Shown here: in pieces, positions 1-8,760 of the stretch
Layout: each line of letters begins with the position of its first letter
How positions within the stretch are numbered: the first letter of the stretch is position 1
DNA from: Rhodanobacteraceae bacterium
Lineage (GTDB): Bacteria; Pseudomonadota; Gammaproteobacteria; Xanthomonadales; SZUA-5
Assembly: GCA_016713135.1 (NCBI GenBank)
Contig: JADJPR010000023.1
Location: 1 to 64,000, forward strand
Reading direction: 5' to 3'
Length of the DNA stretch: 64,000 nt
Program-made: the position numbers and the translations under genes
The notes under the pieces: model-generated
Seen by the model: the letters and a program-made list of their open reading frames with translations, nothing else
Told to the model about the DNA's origin: nothing
The model's database searches: none

Positions 1-2
1 GC

Positions 3-867
3 ACCGAACTGCCGGCGCTGTATTCGGATTCCTCGCGCAAGGCCTATGCCGACCACTCCGGCGAGCTTCGCGCACCACAACCACACGATCACCATCGAGC
101 CCTACAGCGTCGAAGGGCTGCGCCAGGCTTTCGCCGATGCCGAAGCCAACGGCTGGCACATCGAGGCGATGTTCCTCGAGCCGGTGATGGGCGAAGGCAA
201 CCCCGGTCGCGCGGTCACGCCCGAGTTCTACGCCGCCGCGCGCGAGCTCACCAAGGCGCATGGCACGCTGCTGCTGGTCGACTCGATCCAGGCCGGCCTG
301 CGTGCCCACGGCGTGCTGTCGATCGTCGACTACCCGGGCTTCGAGGGCATGGAAGCGCCGGACATGGAGGCCTATTCCAAGGCGTTGAATGCCGGCCAGT
401 ATCCGCTGTCGGTGCTGGCGGTCGGCGAGCGCGCGGCCAAGCTGTACCGCAAGGGCATCTACGGCAACACCATGACCACCAACCCGCGCGCGATGGATGT
501 CGCCTGCGCCGTGCTGGACGGACTGACGCCGGCGCTGCGCGCGAACATCCGCGAGCGCGGCGCCGAGTCATGCGCAAGCTGGGAGCCGTCTCGCGCGAAC
601 TGCCCGGCATGATCCACCGGCGTGCAGGGCACCGGCCTGCTGTTTTCCTGCGAGCTGGCGCCGGACTTCAAGTGCTACGGCACCCAGAGCACCGAGGAAT
701 ACATGCGTGAGCACGGCGTCGGCGTCATCCACGGCGGCGTCAACAGCCTGCGCTTCACGCCCTACTTCAATGTGCGCTCGGATGAAGTCGACCTGGTCAT
801 CGACGCGGTGCGCCAGGCGCTGACCGAGGGCCCGCGCCTGCGCCAGCCGGCCGCCCAGGCGGCCTGA
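3..867 (+). pseudogene. class III PLP-dependent aminotransferase, 5' truncated and frame-disrupted
   Basis: This is the C-terminal part of a fold-type I (class III) aminotransferase; its N terminus lies outside the window. The PLP-binding lysine is probably the one at 379-381, in a YSKALN context, and the segment DSIQAGLRAHG at about 270-305 replaces the usual D-x-x-Q-x-G-x-G-R-x-G region. Three breaks disturb the reading. The protein moves from frame 3 to frame 1 near 60-66. One base is missing near 571, which puts the next stretch out of frame until an extra C near 619. The intended sequence (RKLGAVSRELPGMIH, then VQGTGLLFSCEL) is readable across both. The last two indels compensate, which looks more like sequencing error than decay. 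Substrate cannot be told. The gene ends 10 bp before the next one. Confidence 0.7.
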
Positions 868-877
868 GTCCTCGCGC

Positions 878-1742
878 GTGTCGAGCGCGCCCGTCGGCCT
901 GCGTCGTCGACTCGCCAGCCACGGCTTCGAGTCGAACGACGATTACGAGTTCGCGCTGCGCCTGCTGTTCGAGGCGCAGCCGGCCGGCGTGCGCTGTCTC
1001 AATGTCGCCGGCGAATCCGGCCGGCGCAAGACCGCCTTCGCGCACGCGCTTGCGGCGGCGCTCGACTACCCGCACGTGCTCTACCACGACTTCTCGCGCA
1101 ACGAAGCGCCGGTGCCGGCGCTGGTGGTCGACGCTGAAAGCGGCGAGACCCAGACCGCCGAGGCCGCCGCCAGCGCCTTCGACCGGGTCATGACCGAGGC
1201 CTGCGCCTATTCCGAGGGCGCGCGGGTGATCCTGATCCTGGACCAGATCCAGGCCAGCGATTTCCAGGACCAGATCGCGCTGTACCAGTTTGCCCAGTCG
1301 CGCGAGTGGCAGGGCGTGGTAGGCACGGTGACCGCCAATCCGGCGACCCTACTGCTGGTGCTGATCTCGGAGCAGCCGCTGTACCACTCGTTGCAGAAGA
1401 TCAGCTTCCGCGTCTGGGCCGACGCCGCCGGCGGCGCGCTTGAGTTCGACCCGAAGGATTTCGGCCTGGGGGTCGAGGCACGCTCCCTGTTCGTCGCGCT
1501 GACGGACCTGTTCCGCCAGATCGGACAATCGCCTACGCCCAGCGAATTCCAGCGCATCCTCGACGACCTGCTGGTCCGCGTGCGCAGCCTTGACCAGTTG
1601 CGCACCAGCCTGTTCGGCTGGATCGAAAACCTGGACCGCGACCACCTGCATGCGCCCGCGGTCAAGCCCGCGCTCCAGCAGGTGATCGGCGAACTCGACC
1701 GCCTGATGGGCGTCGAGGAGATCGAGGTGCGGGCGGATCTAG
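878..1742 (+). CDS. P-loop ATPase of unknown function
   Basis: A protein of about 287 residues with a Walker A-like loop GESGRRKT at roughly residues 46-53 and a Walker B-like strand VILILDQIQ at about 114-122, resembling AAA-type NTPases. The C-terminal half is helical and charged, without a domain I can name. The original frame stays open to 2236, but protein-like sequence ends near 1730; beyond that it is Pro/Arg-rich and antisense to the neighbouring gene. Removing one G from the run at 1731-1733 gives EVRRI and a stop at 1740-1742, which I take as the real end. It follows the aminotransferase by 10 bp and may be co-transcribed. Function unknown; the ATPase assignment rests on the two motifs. 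Confidence 0.6.
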
Positions 1743-1883
1743 CGCGGGGAGAAGTCGGCGGGGATCGCCAAAAGCGGGGCGCAGGCCTGGCCTTGGGCCC
1801 ATGCGGTGGTTCGCTATCGCCGGCTGAGCGACGCCGGTTCCCTGTTGCTCCTGCAGCCGACGCTCTGCGTCCGCTTGGTCCCT

Positions 1884-2010
1884 TGCCCCTGCCCCTGCCC
1901 GCTCTTCTCGTCAGGGCACCTCCTGCACCGACCCCTGCCAGCTGGCCGGTTCCCACCTGTCTCGGACGGAACAGCCGCCCGGCCCATGATCTTCACGCAC
2001 ATCCCCGCCC
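1884..2010. repeat. low-complexity TGCCCC-rich spacer
   Basis: Between the ends of two convergent genes there are runs of TGCCCC hexamers at 1884-1900 and a similar C-rich stretch near 1995-2015. Both flanking reading frames run through this DNA without protein-like content, so I treat it as intergenic repeat. Confidence 0.4.
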
Positions 2011-3083
2011 CTGCCCCCTTTCAACTTGTCTCCCGCGCGGCGCGGCGCGGTCATCGCCGCATCAGCGGCGCGCGCCAGCGTATCGAAGTCGCTGGCGTGT
2101 CCGGGAAACATCGCGATGCCGATCGACGTGGTCACCTGCAGTGAATGCTGCTCGATCTCGAATGGCTCAGCGATCAATTGGCAGATCTTGGCCGCGACGT
2201 GCGCCGCGCCATCGGCCGCGGTATCCGGCAGGATGATGACGAACTCATCGCCGCCCTGGCGGGACACCGTGTCATGCTCGCGCACTGCCGAGAGCAGGCG
2301 TTCGGCGACGGCCACCAGCAGGAGATCGCCAACCCGATGCCCCAGCGTGTCGTTGATCTCCTTGAAGTGATCCAGGTCGAGGAACATCAATGCCAACGGC
2401 GCCTCGGTGCGCCGGGCCAGGCTCAAGGCCTGCGTGGCACGGTCCACCAGCAGGGCGCGGTTGGGCAAACCAGTCAGTAAGTCGTAGTGCGCTAGTCGCT
2501 GAATCTGCTGCTCTGCTCGGCGTCGTTCCGTGATGTCGCTGAAAATGCTGACGTAGTTACGAGTCTGCCCGTCGTCGTCCGCCACCCGGGTGATCGACAG
2601 GCTCTCCGCGTACAGGCTGCCATCGCGGCGCCGGTTCCAAAGTTCGCCGCGCCAGCTTCCTTCGCGCTCGATGGCCTCCCACATCTCGCGATAGAACGCG
2701 GCTTCCTGCATCCCCGACGACAGCATCCTCGGGTTGCGGCCGAGCGCCTCGGATTCCGGGTAACCGGTGATGGTGGTGAACGCCGGATTGACCATCACGA
2801 TATTGTGGTCGGCGTCGGCAATGATCACGCCTTCGCGACTGTGCTTGAACACCGTGGCTGCCAATCGCATGCGCTCCAACTCGCGTCCGGAGCGCGGCTT
2901 CACCGCACGCCACCAGAACAGTTGCGCCAGCGCGGCCGCCAGCAAGGCGAACTTCGCGCCCAACGGCGGCCACGTCCACACCAGGCAAACCAGCGCCACT
3001 GCCCACAGCAGCGCCGCGATGGCCTGTCCGGTGCCTCGGCGAAAGCGTCCGCGTCGACCACTCATTTCTTGCCGCCCCTGCAC
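1911..3083 (-). CDS. membrane-anchored PAS-GGDEF diguanylate cyclase
   Basis: Makes the second messenger c-di-GMP from two GTP. Order of parts: two hydrophobic segments in residues 20-60, a PAS domain at about 74-190 (FKHSREGVIIAD, then NPAFTTITGY) with PAC motif, and a GGDEF domain from about 205. The catalytic motif GGDEF is intact at 277-281, and an RxxD inhibitory site (REHD) lies five residues before it, so product inhibition is likely. The domain should end near AADAAM at about 2040; the remaining 43 residues are Gly/Arg-rich and fall in the repeat spacer, so the true stop may be earlier or frameshifted. An alternative start lies at MSGRRG, six codons in. It is convergent with the upstream ATPase gene. 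The PAS ligand is unknown. Confidence 0.88.
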   Translation of the reverse strand: MQGRQEMSGRRGRFRRGTGQAIAALLWAVALVCLVWTWPPLGAKFALLAAALAQLFWWRAVKPRSGRELERMRLAATVFKHSREGVIIADADHNIVMVNPAFTTITGYPESEALGRNPRMLSSGMQEAAFYREMWEAIEREGSWRGELWNRRRDGSLYAESLSITRVADDDGQTRNYVSIFSDITERRRAEQQIQRLAHYDLLTGLPNRALLVDRATQALSLARRTEAPLALMFLDLDHFKEINDTLGHRVGDLLLVAVAERLLSAVREHDTVSRQGGDEFVIILPDTAADGAAHVAAKICQLIAEPFEIEQHSLQVTTSIGIAMFPGHASDFDTLARAADAAMTAPRRAGDKLKGGRGGDVREDHGPGGCSVRDRWEPASWQGSVQEVP

Positions 3084-3134
3084 GGCCGTCGGATCAAGCA
3101 GACGCCCTGATTACCGCCGCGGCCTTGTCGCCGG

Positions 3135-4088
3135 TCAAACGCCGGCGAATCGATCCGTCGCCAGGATCAGTTCGTGCAGGTTACCGGGCTCGAAGGCGGA
3201 ATGACCGGCGTCCGGCACGATACGCAGGTCGGCTTCCGGCCAGGCCTGCTTCAGGTCCCAGGCGGAACGCATCGGACACACCACGTCGTAACGCCCCTGG
3301 ACAATGACTGCCGGGATGCCCTTGAGCCGGTAGGCGTTCGCCAGCAACTGGTCGTCGCGATCGAAGAAGCCGCCGTTGACGAAGTAATGGCACTCGATGC
3401 GCGCGAAGGCCAGCGCGAACAGATCGCCAGCGGAGGCTTCGATGTGCGCTGGATCCTGGTACAGGAAACTGGTGCTCCCTTCCCACACCGACCAGGCTTT
3501 GGCCGCATCCAGGCGAACCTGCGGGTCGGCGGAGGTCAGTCGCCGGTGGTAGGCGCTCATCAGGTCGCCACGCTCGACTTCCGGAATCGCCGCGAGGTAG
3601 GTGTCCCAGGCATCCGGGAACAGCGCGTCCGCGCCGGCCTGGTAGAACCACTCGAGTTCCCAGCGGCGCAGCATGAAGATGCCGCGCAATACCAGCTCGG
3701 TGACGCGCTGCGGATGGGTCTGCGCATAGGCCAGCGCCAGGGTGGAGCCCCAGGAACCGCCGAACACCTGCCAACGCTCGATCTGGAGCGCCACACGCAG
3801 CTTTTCGATATCACCCACCAGGTGCCAGGTGGTGTTCGCTTCCAGGCAGGCATGCGGCGTGGAACGGCCGCAACCGCGCTGGTCAAACAGCACTATGCGG
3901 TATCTGTCCGGGTTGAAGAAGCGCCGCGCCTTCGAATTGCAACCCGCGCCCGGGCCGCCATGCAGGAACACCACCGGTTTGCCGGCCGGGTTGCCGCACT
4001 GCTCGTAGTAGATCTCGTGGCCATCGCCCACCGGCAAGGTGCCAGTTGCATACGGTTCGATCTCGGGATAGAGCTGGCGGCGATCCAT
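3135..4088 (-). CDS. pip: proline iminopeptidase
   Basis: Cytoplasmic alpha/beta hydrolase of family S33 that removes N-terminal proline from peptides. At 317 residues it matches the family length and it starts MDRRQLYPEIEPY as usual. The oxyanion-hole motif HGGPGAGC is at residues 43-50. The nucleophile is Ser112 in GGSWGS, the acid is in GRYDVVCP and the histidine in DAGHSAFEPG near the C terminus. The downstream PAS-GGDEF gene lies 51 bp away on the same strand. Upstream, tRNA-Pro lies 69 bp away on the same strand, so the gene could be read from the tRNA promoter or its own. Confidence 0.95.
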   Translation of the reverse strand: MDRRQLYPEIEPYATGTLPVGDGHEIYYEQCGNPAGKPVVFLHGGPGAGCNSKARRFFNPDRYRIVLFDQRGCGRSTPHACLEANTTWHLVGDIEKLRVALQIERWQVFGGSWGSTLALAYAQTHPQRVTELVLRGIFMLRRWELEWFYQAGADALFPDAWDTYLAAIPEVERGDLMSAYHRRLTSADPQVRLDAAKAWSVWEGSTSFLYQDPAHIEASAGDLFALAFARIECHYFVNGGFFDRDDQLLANAYRLKGIPAVIVQGRYDVVCPMRSAWDLKQAWPEADLRIVPDAGHSAFEPGNLHELILATDRFAGV

Positions 4089-4157
4089 GGCGTTTCTCCG
4101 GCTGCAAACGAAAACGGCGACACGGTCAGGCCGGTCGCCGTCGAATGGATCCTTCGT

Positions 4158-4234
4158 TGGTCGGGGCGGAGAGATTCGAACTCTCGACCCCTACAACCCC
4201 ATTGTAGTGCGCTACCAGGCTGCGCTACGCCCCG
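4158..4234 (-). tRNA. tRNA-Pro (anticodon GGG)
   Basis: A 77-nt cloverleaf with encoded CCA. The acceptor stem CGGGGCG pairs with CGCCCCG. The anticodon arm is CTACA-ATGGGGT-TGTAG, which places GGG at the anticodon. The T arm carries GTTCGAATC. A tRNA-Pro after pheT-ihfA-merR is the usual order in xanthomonads. Confidence 0.95.
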
Positions 4235-4298
4235 ACCGAAGGAGCGCGGAGACTAGCGCATTGTGGGCGGGATGGGTAGGTGTATCCCGGTGCAGGTT

Positions 4299-4340
4299 GT
4301 TGGTGTTGGTGTTGGTGTTGGTGTTGGTGTTGGTGTTGGT
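4299..4340. repeat. (GTTGGT)7 hexanucleotide array
   Basis: Seven perfect tandem copies of GTTGGT. About 40 bp further on (4379-4411) lies a CCAACACC-rich stretch that can pair with it, so the transcript between merR and tRNA-Pro could fold into a long imperfect hairpin. The copy number is likely to vary by slippage. Confidence 0.85.
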
Positions 4341-4417
4341 CAGAGCAGACGGTGCGAGTCGGCGTCTCCGCCGCCCAAACCAACACCAGCAACCCACACC
4401 AACACCGCTTCAAACCG

Positions 4418-4801
4418 TCAGCGCAGGATTTCCAGCACCGCCTCCAGATCGATACGCATCTGGCGCACCAGTTCCGCGGGGACCTTGGTCTCAATGGGTG
4501 GCGGCGCAGCGGCGGCAGCCGCCGCTCGCGTGGCCTCGCCTTCCAGACGCTGGCGCGCGCCGCCGATGGTGAACCCCTGGTCGTACAGCAAGGAGCGGAT
4601 CTGCCGGATCATCAGCACGTCGTGGCGCTGGTAATAACGACGGTTGCCGCGGCGCTTGACCGGCTTCAGGCTGGGGAACTCCTGTTCCCAATAGCGCAGC
4701 ACATGCGGCTTCACGCCACACAGCTCGCTGACCTCACCGATGGTGAAGTAGCGCTTCGCTGGAATCGGTGGTAGCTCGCTGTTACTGCCCGGATCCAGCA
4801 T
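4418..4801 (-). CDS. MerR-family transcriptional regulator
   Basis: A 127-residue protein with a MerR-type winged helix-turn-helix at residues 18-85: YFTIGEVSELCGVKPHVLRYW, then a wing with RRGNRRYYQRHD. A helical tail follows, with an eight-alanine run and no cysteine cluster, so this is not a metal sensor of the MerR/CueR kind. Proteins of this type sit next to ihfA in many gammaproteobacteria. The start overlaps the end of ihfA by 20 bp, so the two are translationally coupled at the end of the pheST operon. Its target genes are unknown. Confidence 0.9.
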   Translation of the reverse strand: MLDPGSNSELPPIPAKRYFTIGEVSELCGVKPHVLRYWEQEFPSLKPVKRRGNRRYYQRHDVLMIRQIRSLLYDQGFTIGGARQRLEGEATRAAAAAAAPPPIETKVPAELVRQMRIDLEAVLEILR

Positions 4802-5081
4802 AAGCCTCTACTCGCGCCTTGAGCTTCTGCCCTGCCCTGAACGTCACTACGCGCCGCGCGGAGATCGGAATCTCCTCGCCGGTCTTCGGATTGCGGCCCG
4901 GGCGCTGGTTCTTCTGGCGCAGGTCGAAATTGCCGAAACCGGACAGCTTGACGTTCTCCCCCTTCTCCAGCGCATCGCGGATGACGTCGAAGAAGATGTC
5001 GACGAACTCCTTGGCCTCGCGCTTGTTCAGGCCTACGTCCTCGAACAACCGCTGGGCCATCTCGGCCTTGGTCAGCGCCAT
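4782..5081 (-). CDS. ihfA: integration host factor subunit alpha
   Basis: A 99-residue DNA-bending protein of the HU/IHF family; it pairs with IHF-beta to bend DNA in recombination, replication and transcription. It begins MALTKAEMAQRLFEDVGLNK, carries the family motif GFGNFDLRQKNQRPGRNPKTG at 47-67, in which the proline at the arm tip intercalates into DNA, and ends within the usual length. It starts 3 bp after the pheT stop, the conserved gammaproteobacterial arrangement in which ihfA is read from the pheST operon. Confidence 0.97.
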   Translation of the reverse strand: MALTKAEMAQRLFEDVGLNKREAKEFVDIFFDVIRDALEKGENVKLSGFGNFDLRQKNQRPGRNPKTGEEIPISARRVVTFRAGQKLKARVEAYAGSGQ

Positions 5082-5084
5082 CCC

Positions 5085-7457
5085 CTAACTCCGCAACTGA
5101 GCCCCGAGTTCCGCCGCTGCACGCTCAACCACAGCGGCCACCAGACGGTCCACATCCGCGTCCCCTAGAGTGCGCGAGTCGTCTTGGAAAATCAAGCCGA
5201 TAGCGAAACTTTTGCAGCCGGTTTCGATCCCAGCGCCGCGGTATACGTCGAACAGGCGCAGCTCGCGCAGCAAGCCGCCAGCTGCCTCGCGGACCACCCG
5301 CTCCAGCGCGGCGTGGGCCACCGATTCGGCCACCACCAGCGCCAGATCGCGGCGGACGGACGGGAAACGCGAGAGCTCGCGCGCCAGCGGCATCCGCCGC
5401 TCACGCACGCCCTCGAGATCCAGTTCGGCCAGCAATAACTCGCCGTCCACATCCAGCCTGCGCGCCAGCTCGGGATGCAGCGTGCCCAGGCAACCGATGA
5501 CCCGGTCGCCCCGGCGCAGTTCTGCGCGCCGGCCGGGATGCAGGTAATCCGGACCGCCGGCATGCCAGCTGGCGCCGTGGTCGTCGCCCAGCAGGGCCTC
5601 GATATCTCCCTTCACATCGTAGAAGTCGACATTGCGCGCGCGCTCGCCCCATTGCTCGGGACGCGCAGCGCCGCTGGCGACGATCGCGAGCAACTCGGTC
5701 TCCACCGGTGCACCGTCTGTACCGAGCACATAGCGGCGACCGATTTCGAACAGGCGCACCCGCGCCTGCTGGCGGTTCTGGTTGCGCACCAGCGCCGACA
5801 CCAACCCAGGCAGCAGCGAGGTGCGCATCGTGGCCAGTTCCGCCGACAGCGGGTTGGCCAGGGTGATGGCATTCGCGTCGAGGCCCCAGCGCACCAATTC
5901 ATCGGCGCCGAGGAAGGCGAAGGTCAACGCTTCGGCGTAATCCCGCGCCACCAGGCGTTCCTTCAGGCGAGTCAGCGGCAGGCGCGATTCGCTGACCGGC
6001 AGCACCACCAGCTCGCCGCGCGGGGCGACGGTCGGGATCTGCTCGTAACCGTGGATGCGCGCCACTTCCTCGATCAGGTCTTCCTCGATCCCGATGTCGA
6101 AGCGCCAACTCGGCGGCACCACCTGCCAGCCATCCGCCGTGGCCTCCACTTGCATGCCGAGCGTGGCAAGGATGCGCTGCACCGCGTCGCGCGGAATCTC
6201 GATGCCGAGCACGCGGGTCAGGCGCGCGTGGCGCAGGCCGACCGGCTTGCGCTGGGGCAGTTCGGCGTCCAGCACCGCCTCGACCACCGGACCGGCGCTG
6301 CCGCCGGCGATCTCGAGCAACAGCGCAGTGGCGCGCTCCAGCGCCAGGCGCGGCAGCTCCGGGTCGACGCCGCGCTCGAAGCGGTGCGACGCATCGGTGT
6401 GCATGCCCAGCCGGCGCGCGCGGCCGCTGATCGCACCCGGTGCGAAGTGTGCGCTTTCGAGAAACACGCGGCGGGTGCCGTCGGTGATGCGGCTGCCGAA
6501 GCCGCCCATGACACCGGCGAGCGCCACCGCGCCAGCGTCGTCGGCGATCACCAGGAACTCCGGATCCAGCGTCACCTCGCGGCCATCGAGCAGGGTGCAG
6601 GGCTCGCCGGCGGCGGCGCGGCGCACCTGGATGCCGCCCTGAATGCGGTCGGCGTCGAAGGCATGCAGCGGCTGGCCGAGTTCCAGCATCACATAGTTGG
6701 TGACATCCACCAGCGCGCTGATCGGGCGCAGGCCGGCGCGGCGCAGGCGCTCCACCATCCAGCCCGGCGTGCGCGCGGCGCTGTCGAGGCCGCTGATCAC
6801 GCGACCGCAATAGCGCGGGCAACCGGCGCCCGGCACCAGCGAGATCTTCAGTTCCTCGGCGTGCGCCGCCGGGACTGGCGTGATCGCAGGCAAATTCGCC
6901 GCCGTGCCGAGCTCTGCGGCGACTTCCATCGCCAGCCCGCGCATGCCGAGGCAGTCGCTGCGGTTCGGGGTCAGGCTGAGTTCGATGATCGCGTCGGGGA
7001 GACCGAGGTAAGCCGCAAAACCCGTGCCAGTGGGCGCATCGCCCGGCAGTTCCAGCAGGCCGGAGGCGTCTGCATCGGTGCCGAGTTCCTTGGCCGAGCA
7101 CAGCATGCCGAAGGACTCGACACCGCGCAGCTTGGCCGCCTTGATCTCCAGCCCGCCCGGCAGCCTGGCGCCGACGGTCGCGACCGGCGCCTTCAGGCCC
7201 ACTCGCGCATTCGGCGCGCCGCAGACAATCTGCAGCGGCGTACCCGCCTCGATGTTGACCGTGCACACACGCAGGCGATCAGCATTCGGATGCTGCACCG
7301 CCTCGACGATCTCGCCGATGACCACGCCATCCAGCGACTCGCCCAGCACCTCGGTAGCCTCAACCTCCAGCCCGCACATCGTCAGCCGATGCGTCAGCTC
7401 TGCGCGCGTGGCAGGAATATCAACCAGTTGCCGCAACCAGTTCTCGGAAAACTTCAT
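5085..7457 (-). CDS. pheT: phenylalanyl-tRNA synthetase beta subunit
   Basis: The 790-residue beta chain of the alpha2-beta2 enzyme that charges tRNA-Phe. Domains in order: tRNA-binding EMAP-like fold at about 40-150 (VIGEIVEAVQHPNADRLRVC), B3/B4 editing region at about 210-390 with HTDASHRFERGVDPE, B5 at about 400-475, the synthetase-like core, and the C-terminal ferredoxin-like anticodon domain (LSRFPSVRRDLALVV) from about 700. Length is normal and the frame is intact. It lies between pheS and ihfA, but the gap to pheS is 197 bp, wide for this operon, because a repeat sits in it. Confidence 0.97.
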   Translation of the reverse strand: MKFSENWLRQLVDIPATRAELTHRLTMCGLEVEATEVLGESLDGVVIGEIVEAVQHPNADRLRVCTVNIEAGTPLQIVCGAPNARVGLKAPVATVGARLPGGLEIKAAKLRGVESFGMLCSAKELGTDADASGLLELPGDAPTGTGFAAYLGLPDAIIELSLTPNRSDCLGMRGLAMEVAAELGTAANLPAITPVPAAHAEELKISLVPGAGCPRYCGRVISGLDSAARTPGWMVERLRRAGLRPISALVDVTNYVMLELGQPLHAFDADRIQGGIQVRRAAAGEPCTLLDGREVTLDPEFLVIADDAGAVALAGVMGGFGSRITDGTRRVFLESAHFAPGAISGRARRLGMHTDASHRFERGVDPELPRLALERATALLLEIAGGSAGPVVEAVLDAELPQRKPVGLRHARLTRVLGIEIPRDAVQRILATLGMQVEATADGWQVVPPSWRFDIGIEEDLIEEVARIHGYEQIPTVAPRGELVVLPVSESRLPLTRLKERLVARDYAEALTFAFLGADELVRWGLDANAITLANPLSAELATMRTSLLPGLVSALVRNQNRQQARVRLFEIGRRYVLGTDGAPVETELLAIVASGAARPEQWGERARNVDFYDVKGDIEALLGDDHGASWHAGGPDYLHPGRRAELRRGDRVIGCLGTLHPELARRLDVDGELLLAELDLEGVRERRMPLARELSRFPSVRRDLALVVAESVAHAALERVVREAAGGLLRELRLFDVYRGAGIETGCKSFAIGLIFQDDSRTLGDADVDRLVAAVVERAAAELGAQLRS

Positions 7458-7523
7458 ATCTGTTCAGTCTTCTCTGGGGCCCTGGCGCGTGAACTTTGCG
7501 CTTCGATCGGGCTGGAAAAGCGT

Positions 7524-7644
7524 AGGACGCAAAGGACGCAAAGTTGGAAAGAAAGGACGCAAAGGAGAGCTGGTCCCGGGTTCGCATCGAGTCTCGCGCC
7601 CCCTCTTTCGCTTCTCTCCGCGTCCTCCGCGTCTCCGCGTTGAA
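7524..7644. repeat. GGACGCAAA repeat element with inverted right arm
   Basis: The left arm at 7524-7564 holds three GGACGCAAAG units. The right arm at 7611-7644 reads CTCCGCGTCCTCCGCGTCTC, a reverse-complement relative, so the region can fold into a hairpin between pheS and pheT. The same unit flanks the GxxExxY gene at 60.7-61.1 kb, and related units form the array at 49.8-50.1 kb. Confidence 0.75.
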
Positions 7645-7654
7645 TGGGTTGGTC

Positions 7655-8647
7655 TCAGGCGAACTGCCCAAGGAACCGCAAATCGTTCTCGTAGAAGGCG
7701 CGCAGGTCGGTGACGCCGTAGCGCAGCATGGCGAAGCGCTCAACGCCCAGGCCAAAGGCGAAGCCGGTGTAGCGCTCGGCATCGATGCCGCAGTTGCGCA
7801 GCACATTCGGGTGGACCATGCCGCAGCCCAGCACCTCCAGCCAACGCTCGCTGCCATCGGGCAGTTCCCAGTTCATCAGCACATCCGCGGACGGCTCGGT
7901 GAACGGGAAATACGACGGGCGGAACAGCAGCTTCGGTTCTCGCTCGAAGTAGGCGCGCACGAAGTTCAGCAGCGTGCCCTTGAGGTCGGCGAAGTTGATG
8001 TCCTCGCCGACGACCAGGCCTTCGACCTGGTGGAACATCGGCGAATGGGTCTGGTCCGAGTCGCTGCGATAGACCTTGCCCGGCATGATCACGCGGATCG
8101 GCGGTTGCTGCTGCTGCATCACGCGAATCTGCACCGGCGAGGTGTGGGTGCGCAGCAGGCGCCCGTCGGGGAAATAGAAAGTGTCGTGCATCGTCCGCGC
8201 CGGATGGTCCGGCGGGAAATTCAATGCCTCGAAGTTGTACCAGTCGCTCTCGATCTCCGGGCCGTCGGCCACGGTATAGCCCAGGCGCTCGAAGATGCCG
8301 ACGATGCGGTCAAGCGCGCGGGTGATCGGATGCAGGCCGCCCAGCCCGATCTGGCGACCCGGCAGGCTGATGTCGATGCGCTCGCGCTCCAGCTTGGCGG
8401 CCAGCGCCACCTGGTCGAGCGCCGACTTGCGTTGGTTCAGCGCTTCGCTGATCGCATCGCGCACGCGGTTCACTTCCGCGCCGCGCGTCTTGCGCTCTTC
8501 CGGCGACAGGCTGCCGAGGGTCTTCAGCATTGCGGTGACGCTGCCGGACTTGCCGAGCAGTTCGACGCGCAAGGCGTCGAGCGCCGCGAGGTCGGCGGCG
8601 GATTCGATGCGCGCCTGCGCACCGGAAAGCAGTTGATCGAGACTCAT
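7655..8647 (-). CDS. pheS: phenylalanyl-tRNA synthetase alpha subunit
   Basis: The 330-residue catalytic alpha chain. An N-terminal coiled-coil region (residues 1-85) is followed by the class II core: motif 1 around GYTVADGPEIESDWYNFEALN, the HPARTMHDTFY region, motif 2 with RVIMPGKVYRSDSDQTHSPMFHQ, and motif 3 GLGVERFAMLRYG near the C terminus. I chose the ATG at 8645-8647 (MSLDQLLSGAQ), which fits the family; the frame is open upstream to 8944 but that part is antisense to rplT. A hairpin lies just upstream. It forms rpmI-rplT-pheS-pheT-ihfA. Confidence 0.96.
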   Translation of the reverse strand: MSLDQLLSGAQARIESAADLAALDALRVELLGKSGSVTAMLKTLGSLSPEERKTRGAEVNRVRDAISEALNQRKSALDQVALAAKLERERIDISLPGRQIGLGGLHPITRALDRIVGIFERLGYTVADGPEIESDWYNFEALNFPPDHPARTMHDTFYFPDGRLLRTHTSPVQIRVMQQQQPPIRVIMPGKVYRSDSDQTHSPMFHQVEGLVVGEDINFADLKGTLLNFVRAYFEREPKLLFRPSYFPFTEPSADVLMNWELPDGSERWLEVLGCGMVHPNVLRNCGIDAERYTGFAFGLGVERFAMLRYGVTDLRAFYENDLRFLGQFA

Positions 8648-8664
8648 GGGGATCCCGGAAACGC

Positions 8665-8694
8665 GAACGGGGAAAAGCGAGCTTCTCCCCGTTC
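8665..8694 (-). terminator. hairpin between rplT and pheS (possible attenuator)
   Basis: An 8-bp perfect stem GAACGGGG/CCCCGTTC (8665-8672 with 8687-8694) encloses an inner AAGC/GCTT pairing. Only a short T-run lies on the minus strand, inside the loop side, so full termination is doubtful. E. coli pheST is attenuated here by the Phe-rich PheM leader; I see no Phe-rich leader peptide in this gap. Confidence 0.45.
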
Positions 8695-8760
8695 GTCGAA
8701 CGCTTGCGCATGGTTGGCAGACGCGCCGACGATCCGGCGCGCCCGCTTTCAGCTCATGCC

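Noticed and set aside
1743..2236. C-terminal extension of the P-loop ATPase
   Set aside because: Pro/Arg-rich, runs through C-rich repeats and into the antisense of the cyclase. A one-base correction gives a stop at 1742.
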